Positions 57,799 to 64,000 of a stretch of 64,000 nucleotides of DNA are shown here, in pieces. The notes beneath the pieces are model-generated. The model saw only the letters and a program-made list of their open reading frames with translations. It did no database searches and had not been told where the DNA came from. This DNA comes from Arenibacter algicola (GTDB taxonomy: Bacteria; Bacteroidota; Bacteroidia; Flavobacteriales; Flavobacteriaceae). Made by a program: the position numbers and the translations under genes. Where the stretch lies: positions 186,001-250,000 of the forward strand of contig NZ_JAHKPO010000014.1 of the NCBI RefSeq assembly GCF_018860365.1. The letters run 5' to 3'. The first letter of the stretch is position 1. Every line of letters starts with the position of its first letter.

Positions 57799-59574
57799 TT
57801 GAACAATCAAAAATCAATAGCAGTTATACCATTTGTTAATATGAGCAATGATATTGACAACGAATATTTCTGTGACGGAATCACTGAAGAAATTATAAAC
57901 GCATTAACAAAAATTGACAAACTTAAGGTTATTGCCAGAACCTCATCATTTGCCTTTAAGGGAAAAGATATAGATATCAGAAAAATTGGGGGGCAACTAG
58001 GGGTAAGCACAATTCTTGAAGGAAGCATTAAGAAATCCCAGGAAAGGGTTAGAATTACGGCCCAATTAATAGACGTTGAAGACGGTACGCACTATTGGTC
58101 TAAAAAATTTGATAGGCAATTAAAGGATATTTTTGATTTAGAGGATGAAATTAGTTTAGCAATAGCCGAAGAAGTTCGAAACAATTTTGGGCATTTTGAA
58201 ATTCAAGAGCATTTAATAAAACAGCCAACAAGCAGCGTAGATGCCTATCAAATGTATTTGAAAGGACGTTCTTTTCAATTGAAATGGACACCAGAGGGCC
58301 TTAACCAGGCCATACACTACTATAACCAGGCCATTGCATTGGATATAAATTACGCCAAGGCCTATTATGCCAATTTACAATGCTATGGATTATCGGCAAT
58401 GTGGGGTTATATACCTTATGAAGAAGCTATGGAGTCGGCCATAGACAATTTGCTTATGGCAAAAGAATTAGACGCCTCTTTACCGGAATATCCTTTGTCT
58501 TATGTCGGAAAGTTTTTTTGGGGAGAATGGGATTTTAAGAATGCCTATATTCATATTAAGAAAGTCTTGGCCATTAACCCCAATCATACTGACGGTTTAG
58601 AAGCTTTAACAGAGTTGTTCATAGCGCTTGGTTTTTTTGACATGGCCTTACCATATGCAAACAAACTTTTAGAGGTAGATCCGCTTTCTGCAAACAATCA
58701 TTACACATTGGCCCATATTCATTATTTTCAAGGCTTATTTAACAAAGCCCTTGAAAATGTCGATTACGCGTTAACACTTAACCCTGAACTAGAATTAGCG
58801 CATCATTTAAAATGCTTTTGTTTAATATGGCTGAACAAAAAACAGCAGTTTCAAGAATTTATAAACAACACCTCATTAATAGAAGAGAAAAATTTATTGT
58901 TCAGACTTGTTAACGAAAAGCATATTCACGTTCCCCATCAAATTATTGAAAAATGGTCTAGTCTCAGTAAAGATAAAACCATGCTGGTACCTTATGACGT
59001 GTTTATTTTGGCCAACTCACATCACACGGCGACGGCCTTTTCTCTCTTAAAGGAAATGATCGACCAAAGACGCGGTCAAATCATTAACTATAGGCAAGAA
59101 CCATTCTTGAGGCCTCTGCATAAAATAAATGGTTTCACAGATCTGCACCGGTCAAATTTATCGTCTGCGGATATCACATCTACCAAGAAAGATGAAGAGA
59201 AAGCAACAACAAATGTCCTGGATAAAGACCAAATAAAGACACTAAAAGGCAAATTACTTTCCTATTTTAAGGAAGAAGAACCTTTTTTAAATCCACAATT
59301 AAACTTAAATGTCGTTGCTCAGGTTTTGGAGCAGAACAACAATAAAATATCATTTCTGATCAACCAGGCGTTTGATGTTAATTTTAACGACTTTGTTAAT
59401 TCTTATCGCCTCAAACACTTTAAATTAATAGCACTCGATGCTAATAATTCGCACCTTACCATTCTTGGGTTGGCTTATGATAGTGGTTTTAATTCCAAAA
59501 CCGTATTCAACACCTATTTTAAAAAAATAGAAGGGGTAACCCCTAGGGCTTGGATGAAAGCCAACTCATTGTAA
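57799..59574 (+). CDS. Regulator: TolB-like N-domain, TPR repeats, AraC-type DNA-binding domain
   Basis: This 591-residue protein starts with SIAVIPFVNMSNDIDNEYFC and RISAQLIDVEDGTHYWSKKFDRQL-type sequence (here RITAQLID), the TolB/FlgO-like domain seen in adenylate-cyclase and CadC-type proteins. TPR-like helices follow (about residues 150-330, e.g. LNQAIHYYNQAIALDINYAKAY and NKALENVDYALTLNPELELA). A C-terminal AraC-type HTH is at about 500-591 (LTILGLAYDSGFNSKTVFN, then GVTPRAWM). It has no membrane segment. The upstream in-frame stop leaves no ATG, so TTG 57799 is the most probable start. Confidence 0.8.
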   Translation: MNNQKSIAVIPFVNMSNDIDNEYFCDGITEEIINALTKIDKLKVIARTSSFAFKGKDIDIRKIGGQLGVSTILEGSIKKSQERVRITAQLIDVEDGTHYWSKKFDRQLKDIFDLEDEISLAIAEEVRNNFGHFEIQEHLIKQPTSSVDAYQMYLKGRSFQLKWTPEGLNQAIHYYNQAIALDINYAKAYYANLQCYGLSAMWGYIPYEEAMESAIDNLLMAKELDASLPEYPLSYVGKFFWGEWDFKNAYIHIKKVLAINPNHTDGLEALTELFIALGFFDMALPYANKLLEVDPLSANNHYTLAHIHYFQGLFNKALENVDYALTLNPELELAHHLKCFCLIWLNKKQQFQEFINNTSLIEEKNLLFRLVNEKHIHVPHQIIEKWSSLSKDKTMLVPYDVFILANSHHTATAFSLLKEMIDQRRGQIINYRQEPFLRPLHKINGFTDLHRSNLSSADITSTKKDEEKATTNVLDKDQIKTLKGKLLSYFKEEEPFLNPQLNLNVVAQVLEQNNNKISFLINQAFDVNFNDFVNSYRLKHFKLIALDANNSHLTILGLAYDSGFNSKTVFNTYFKKIEGVTPRAWMKANSL

Positions 59575-59684
59575 ACCTCGCCTATTTCGTTTCAGATTAT
59601 AATTTAGAACGATTTACTTAATAATCCGGTGAATCTTTGCTGCATAATTTATAATCAAAAAACGATCATTTAATCAATAAACAC

Positions 59685-60155
59685 ATGAAAAAGTTAGCGT
59701 CAATTATCACATTACTTACATTGTCCGTAGCACATATGTATGGGCAAGAAACATCCAAACAAGCATTTGAGATCAAGGTCATTACAAGTGTAGAATCTAT
59801 CATTCCTAGCGGGCTGGGACGATCACGTTTAATTTCGTCCAACGACGAAAGGGATTACAAACAATTTACCTCTAGTAGAACAGAAGAAAATAATACCAGA
59901 AACAAATCGAAAAGAAAAGATATTAGACTCAAAAATTTTGAAGAAACGAAATTATTGAACTTTTATAACCTAGGCGGAATCCGGTTTCAAAATATAGCCG
60001 CCAATGATGCCTTAATTTCTTCAAAATTAACCGAAATGCTTTCTGAAGGTTGGGACCTGATGTTCATAACCAGTGCGGTAGAAAGCGATGCGGGGAAAAA
60101 CGATGACAACGGTATTTTTATTACCCGCTATATTCTTAAAAGAAAGTTTAACTAA
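59685..60155 (+). CDS. Small exported protein of unknown function
   Basis: This 156-residue protein has a signal peptide (about residues 1-20, ending MYGQ). The middle is Arg/Lys-rich and charged, and the end WDLMFITSAVESDAGKNDDNG with ITRYILKRKF resembles the two-strand tail of small DUF4177-like domains. I cannot name the family. It lies between the TPR/AraC regulator and an NmrA-like gene, all on the + strand, with gaps over 20 bp. Confidence 0.65.
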   Translation: MKKLASIITLLTLSVAHMYGQETSKQAFEIKVITSVESIIPSGLGRSRLISSNDERDYKQFTSSRTEENNTRNKSKRKDIRLKNFEETKLLNFYNLGGIRFQNIAANDALISSKLTEMLSEGWDLMFITSAVESDAGKNDDNGIFITRYILKRKFN

Positions 60156-60178
60156 ACCGGCGTAATATAGTTACCTAA

Positions 60179-61039
60179 ATGAAACATACCAACATATTAT
60201 TAGCGGGCGCCACAGGCTATTTGGGCAATTATTTATTAAATGAACTGCTAGAGAAAAAAAATCAGGTAATCGCTATTGTACGAAGTCCTGATAAGTTGCA
60301 AAATAGTAATGAAAACTATTTAGAGATAAAACAGGCCGAGGTTACAAAGCCTGAAACATTACGAGACATTTGTAAAGGAATAAACACGGTAATATCAACG
60401 GTCGGCATTACGAGACAAAAAGATGGTCTAACCTATATGGATGTAGATTATAGGGCCAATATGAATTTGCTCGAAGAAGCCAAAAAAAGTGGTGTAGCAC
60501 ACTTTGTATACGTTTCTGCCATTAATGGCGACAAATATCGGCATTTAAAGATTTTTGAAGCCAAAGAGAAGTTTGTCGATGCTTTAAAATCTTCTGGGCT
60601 CAACTATACCATAGTGCGGCCAAACGGTTTCTTTTCAGATATGGGCGACTTTTTACAAATGGCCAAATCTGGTCGTGTGTTTTTGTTTGGATCTGGCAAT
60701 CAAAAATTCAACCCTATTCATGGTGCGGACCTTGCAAGGGCCATTGTAGATACCTTGGATGATGACAATAAGGAATTGACCATTGGAGGCCCCGATGTTC
60801 TGAGTCTTAATGATATTGCCAAACTCGCCCTGACCGCTTTGAACAAGCCCATAAAAATCGTTCATTTACCCGATTGGTCAAGAAAACTAACCATTCGGTG
60901 TTTAAGATCTTTCACAAGTGTAAAAACCTATGGACCTATCGAGTTTTTTCTGACCCTGATGGCGGAGGACAATATTGCACCAACCTGTGGACATGAACAT
61001 CTAAAAGATTTTTACATAGAAGAGGCCAAAAACCTATAA
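60179..61039 (+). CDS. NmrA-like / atypical SDR (NAD(P)-binding) protein
   Basis: This 286-residue protein has an N-terminal ILLAGATGYLGNYLLNELL (GATGYLG, NAD(P) motif). Further atypical-SDR features are GVAHFVYVSAINGDKYRHL, LNYTIVRPNGFFSDM and NPIHGADLARAIVDTL. The 'R-P-N/T-G-F-F' run is shared with NAD-binding oxidoreductases of complex-I-like and NmrA-like groups. It is cytosolic. The gene begins 23 bp after the small exported protein. The substrate is unknown. Confidence 0.82.
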   Translation: MKHTNILLAGATGYLGNYLLNELLEKKNQVIAIVRSPDKLQNSNENYLEIKQAEVTKPETLRDICKGINTVISTVGITRQKDGLTYMDVDYRANMNLLEEAKKSGVAHFVYVSAINGDKYRHLKIFEAKEKFVDALKSSGLNYTIVRPNGFFSDMGDFLQMAKSGRVFLFGSGNQKFNPIHGADLARAIVDTLDDDNKELTIGGPDVLSLNDIAKLALTALNKPIKIVHLPDWSRKLTIRCLRSFTSVKTYGPIEFFLTLMAEDNIAPTCGHEHLKDFYIEEAKNL

Positions 61040-61402
61040 GACCTTAAATGGATCAAAATAGCCCTGATTCTCTAGTTATGACAGGTACCTAATAAAGGGA
61101 GGGGGCAACAACAATTATTTATCGAAATTAGAGGTGTCCTAAAAAGGGGAAGCCTACAGAGTGACACCGAACTTTTTCGTGAGGTGCATGAGTTCCTCAC
61201 TTTAAAATAACTAGTTAAGAATAAATAGAAGAATTAGATTAGGCGGTAGCCAAATCTTAATCAAGATTCACAAATCCGATAAAAAACAAATTAATAAGTC
61301 ATTTGTAAATGTATGTGGAATGGGATTTTATATGAAAACGCTGAAAAACTAGAAGAGTTACAGTAATTTTGTGTTTAACATACTTTAAATAATTTCAGAA
61401 AC
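61040..61402. other. Gap with degenerate repeat (F)
   Basis: The string AACTTTTTCG...GCATGAGTTCCTCACTTT and AAAATAACTAGTTAAGAATAAA (about 61170-61225), plus TGTGGAATGGGATTTTAT (about 61315), matches the gap at 62400-62500 and partly 46985-47055. No gene was seen. Confidence 0.45.
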
Positions 61403-62002
61403 TTGTTAGAGAAAAGACGTCAGTTGCCCCAAGAACAATTTATAGATGCAGATTATTTCATTTATTGTTTGGAAGCGGTTCATGAAATAGAAACGGACAA
61501 GGTTACCGAAGCCCAAAAAAATTTGGAACAATTGGCCATGAATTATGGGGTAGCTAGCATATATAAAACATGCGACACCATTGAAGGACTAGAAGATAGC
61601 TTAAATGCATTGGTTCTGGACGACCATCATTTTAAGAATTATGAAATCATCTATTTGGTCATGTCCGGTGAGGCCAATAGTATTTGTCTAAATGGTTATT
61701 ACTATAGTTTGCAGGAAATTGCAGAAATTTTTGAAGGAAGGTTAAAAGGAAAGATTTTACATTTTTCGAATTCAAAAATCTTGGATTTAGACGAAGAGGA
61801 AGCACAATATTTTTTGGATATCACTGGCGCAAAAGGTGTTTCTGGCTATGGTAAGGAATTTAATGGAATAAGTAGCGCAAATCTTGATAAAGCATTCTTC
61901 AACTTATTTATGGAAGATGATAATATGTTGGATGTGGTAGAAGAGTTGCACCAAAGACATTACAACGTCTGTAAATTACTGGATTTTAGATTGTATTATT
62001 AG
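61403..62002 (+). CDS. DUF6642-like protein with a predicted caspase-like fold
   Basis: This 199-residue protein contains FIYCLEAVHEIETDKVTEAQ and YEIIYLVMSGEANSICLNG. YYSLQEIAEIFEGRLKGKIL and HFSNSKILDLDEEEAQYFLD follow, then TGAKGVSGYGKEFNGISSANLDKAFF. The run of strands and the segment 'SLQEIAE...LKGKILHFSNSK' recall CHAT/caspase-like domains, where a His and a Cys form the dyad; here the Cys position is Ser. The nearest in-frame upstream stop leaves no ATG, so TTG 61403 is the assigned start; truncation cannot be excluded. The function is unknown. Confidence 0.6.
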   Translation: MLEKRRQLPQEQFIDADYFIYCLEAVHEIETDKVTEAQKNLEQLAMNYGVASIYKTCDTIEGLEDSLNALVLDDHHFKNYEIIYLVMSGEANSICLNGYYYSLQEIAEIFEGRLKGKILHFSNSKILDLDEEEAQYFLDITGAKGVSGYGKEFNGISSANLDKAFFNLFMEDDNMLDVVEELHQRHYNVCKLLDFRLYY

Positions 62003-62057
62003 TGAAACTCAATTTTGAGAAGTCAGTAAGACGCACTGAAAATTGAAAGTTGACCTA

Positions 62058-62110
62058 ATCCCGCTTTTTTCGGCGGGATCTTGGTTCAATACCTCGACCC
62101 TTAGGTCGAT
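62058..62110. other. Hairpins after the DUF6642-like gene
   Basis: ATCCCGC (62058-62064) pairs with GCGGGAT (62073-62079), and TCGACC-CTTA-GGTCGA follows (about 62094-62110). No T-run follows the first hairpin, so termination is unproven. Confidence 0.4.
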
Positions 62111-62172
62111 TCCTATTATTGGGTTCAGGGCTTGCCATGAGGATTAATACCTTTTATTAAACCATATTGCAA

Positions 62173-62390
62173 CAGGCTAAACCAATAATACGGCATAAAA
62201 ATGGAAGGTCTTATAGATCTTTTCTTTTATGAGCGTGATGGTGCGTGGGCTAAGTTGTTACTAACTTCATTTATTTTTTTCATTCATAAAGTTTCTTCCA
62301 ATAAGGTAATGAAACCGATTTTTTATTCAAGGTTCATGAACTCCTATAAAAGCAATATAATTCTTGTGAATAAACACTTATTAGGCTAAC
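62173..62390. repeat. Dispersed intergenic repeat, copy D
   Basis: The first 91 bp match copy B (51527-51617), and the continuation (GTTGTTACTA, AATGAAACC, TGAATAAACA) matches copy A (43243-43402). An in-frame ORF (62201-62389, 62 codons) through this repeat has no family motif and is discounted. Confidence 0.7.
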
Positions 62391-62399
62391 CAATGGTGA

Positions 62400-62500
62400 C
62401 AGGGGAGTGTCAACTACTTTTTTGTGAATTTCATGAATTCCGTATTTTAAAGTAATTAGCTATGAATAAAGGTGTGTGGAATGGGATTATGTTATCATTA
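62400..62500. repeat. Degenerate intergenic repeat, copy G
   Basis: AACTACTTTTTTGTGAATTTCATGAATTCC, TAATTAGCTATGAATAAA and GTGTGGAATGGGATT appear in the same order as at 61170-61340. The rest of the gap 62003-62716 has no gene. Confidence 0.5.
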
Positions 62501-62716
62501 TCGAATTATCTACCAATTATTTATTTGAAGAACTAGACTAATGCACTAGTATACGCCAAAAAATACTACATACCGATAAGCCCGATAGAAAGTCAGTTCT
62601 AGTAAAAAAATAGCTCCTTGGTTAATAAGATTTAAATCATGTTTTAACCATAAATACTGCCAATTAGCTTGCCAATTTACTTTTTTTATTTAAATTCACT
62701 TACCAACCAATTGTTT

Positions 62717-64000
62717 ATGAGAAAGTTAACTAATTTTATTTTAGCTTCAATTCTCCTAATAAGCTGTAGTACGAGCGATGAGAATGATTCACCAACCGTG
62801 GCTAAGGAAATAACAAAATTCGCCCTTGCTGTAAATTTATCCCCATCTGAAGGAGGTAGCGTGTCGCCCGATAAGGGAAAATATGACAAAGGTTCAAAGG
62901 TCAGCGTTACGGCTAGCCCGAATGCTGAATTTATCTTTGTAGGATGGACGGGTAGTGCAGTAGGGTCTGAAAACCCTATTTCGCTTACCATGGACGCAAA
63001 CAAAAATCTTACGGCCGTTTTCGAAAAACGAGTTTATGCCTTGTCCGTGACCATAGAAGGCGAGGGTACGGTAGACGAAAACATCATTCAAGCTGGTAAA
63101 AGCACCGATTACGCTTCCGGTACCGTGGTAGAACTAATTGCCAATCCGGGGGAAGAATATTTGTTCGTCAGGTGGTCAGGCGATTATGAAGGCACTGAAA
63201 ATCCACTTCAATTGAATATGGACGAAGAAAAGCATATCACTGCCGTATTTGAAAAAAGACAGTATGCTTTGAATATCTCCATAGAAGGTCAGGGCGCAGT
63301 TGCTGAAACCATTGTTCAGTCGGGCAAAAGCACCGATTACGTTTCTGGTACCGTGGTAGAATTAACTGCCAATCCCGGCATTGGACAAAGGTTCGTCAGT
63401 TGGTCGGGAGATCACGAGGGAGCCGAAAATCCTATTCAATTGACCATAGATAAGGAAACGAATATTACAGCAGTTTTTGCAGAAGGGTTTACCAATGCCG
63501 TTGCTGTCGATTTCGAAATTGTAGAAGGAGGCCATCTTGAAATACGAAATACCGATACACAGGAAACCCTTCAATTAAACACAAGCTCGATACTTTCTTT
63601 TGAAGCAGGCAGTGAAATAGAGATTCTTGCAATTCCGAACGACGATTATCAGTTCGATGGATGGTCCGGTATCGTTGAGGATCGATTACAGTTGATAGAC
63701 CAAATAAACATTACCGCCGGGGGCGGAAGTTTGAAGAGTTTCTTTGTGCCAAAAGATTTAGGAACCCGCATAAGAAGGACTTCCTTCTTTGACGAAACCG
63801 TTCTAGATTATAGAGGCTCAGAGCATTTTATGGTATGGTGGGACAAAGAGTGGGACCACAACCATGACGCCAAGGATGTTTTAAAATGGGCGGAATATAC
63901 GTACGACTATGGTATAACCAACGGAATGGAACCTCCCATTGGTTCTGAAACGCACTATATCAACATTTATGTGCATCATAAGGGCAATGAAGGGGATGGC
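62717..64000 (+). CDS. Lipoprotein with InlB-type repeats and DUF6055-like domain, partial
   Basis: This gene runs off the right edge (428 codons visible). The start ATG at 62717 gives MRKLTNFILASILLISCS, with a lipobox LISC (Cys about residue 17). Three repeats of about 75 residues contain 'G.V....Y..G..V.L.A.P...F.F..W.G', e.g. VELTANPGIGQRFVSWSGD, of the divergent InlB B-repeat / bacterial repeat-2 type. The last 90 residues visible (HFMVWWDKEWDHNHDAKDVL) resemble the opening of a DUF6055 domain. It is probably a surface lipoprotein. Confidence 0.78.
   Translation, partial: MRKLTNFILASILLISCSTSDENDSPTVAKEITKFALAVNLSPSEGGSVSPDKGKYDKGSKVSVTASPNAEFIFVGWTGSAVGSENPISLTMDANKNLTAVFEKRVYALSVTIEGEGTVDENIIQAGKSTDYASGTVVELIANPGEEYLFVRWSGDYEGTENPLQLNMDEEKHITAVFEKRQYALNISIEGQGAVAETIVQSGKSTDYVSGTVVELTANPGIGQRFVSWSGDHEGAENPIQLTIDKETNITAVFAEGFTNAVAVDFEIVEGGHLEIRNTDTQETLQLNTSSILSFEAGSEIEILAIPNDDYQFDGWSGIVEDRLQLIDQINITAGGGSLKSFFVPKDLGTRIRRTSFFDETVLDYRGSEHFMVWWDKEWDHNHDAKDVLKWAEYTYDYGITNGMEPPIGSETHYINIYVHHKGNEGDG

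Noticed and set aside
62201-62389. 62-codon ORF through repeat copy D
   Set aside because: It lies wholly within a dispersed non-coding repeat whose other copies do not keep the frame open.

Overview
The window looks like a chromosomal segment of a marine-type Flavobacteriaceae member (Bacteroidota). The evidence is the low G+C content, the scarcity of Shine-Dalgarno sequences, promoters of the TTTG / TAnnTTTG type, a type IX secretion (T9SS) C-terminal sorting domain, many lipoproteins with a Cys lipobox, signal peptides ending in 'AQ', and DUF6515, DUF285 and DUF7151 surface proteins. No rRNA, tRNA, CRISPR array, intact insertion sequence or prophage was seen. Most genes are on the + strand.

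Layout. 1-4425: small-molecule redox genes (oxidoreductase tail, cupin, two near-identical luciferase-like flavin oxidoreductases, SDR, DoxX). 4426-6300: a repeat-rich gap with a structured block, then two minus-strand genes for small exported proteins between 47-bp direct repeats. 6299-7744: CotH-like lipoprotein. 7912-12210: an AraC regulator followed by a compact seven-gene run (DUF5367, DUF1772, NmrA-like, CHMI-like isomerase, small protein, membrane protein, GNAT). 12364-17864: a 1599-residue DUF285/BspA-like T9SS surface protein translationally coupled to a lipoprotein. 18280-23476: DUF6515 protein, M13 peptidase, zinc alcohol dehydrogenase, and a divergent RpoD-like sigma factor.

24007-29862 is the most unusual block. 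It is a tight + strand operon of a zinc phospholipase C-like protein with an internal membrane segment, an Ig-like protein, three small unknown proteins (one with no Lys or Arg and about 30% Asp+Glu), and two phospholipase D/Nuc-type proteins with one HKD motif each; the second also has helix-hairpin-helix DNA-binding motifs. None has a signal peptide. A separate 1853-residue orphan protein (37565-43126) shares the modular, leaderless style and ends in a zincin HEIVH domain. I do not recognise either as a described system.

29961-37068: FadH-type dienoyl-CoA reductase, a second DUF6515 protein, a secreted propeller/alpha-alpha-barrel protein and an arylsulfotransferase-like lipoprotein. 43591-46582: a classical NAD salvage operon (NrtR-type Nudix regulator, nicotinamide phosphoribosyltransferase, PRPP synthetase). 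Three palindromes of the form TTTGYGT-N7-ACRCAWA lie at its promoters, and two of them overlap a perfect TATATTTG -7 box. 47252-52793: surface lipoproteins (two tandem DUF7151 proteins, a leucine-rich-repeat protein, a collagen-like protein). 53254-57665: nucleoside hydrolase, methylthioribose-kinase-like protein, Tat-exported aminotransferase, CBM9-like protein. 57799-62002: a TolB-like/TPR/AraC regulator with no ATG start, a small exported protein, an NmrA-like protein and a DUF6642-like protein. The window ends inside a lipoprotein with InlB-type repeats and a DUF6055-like region.

Gene-poor gaps in the right half hold diverged copies of a dispersed repeat and GC-rich REP-like palindromes. 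Functional calls come from reading motifs by eye; no database search was run.
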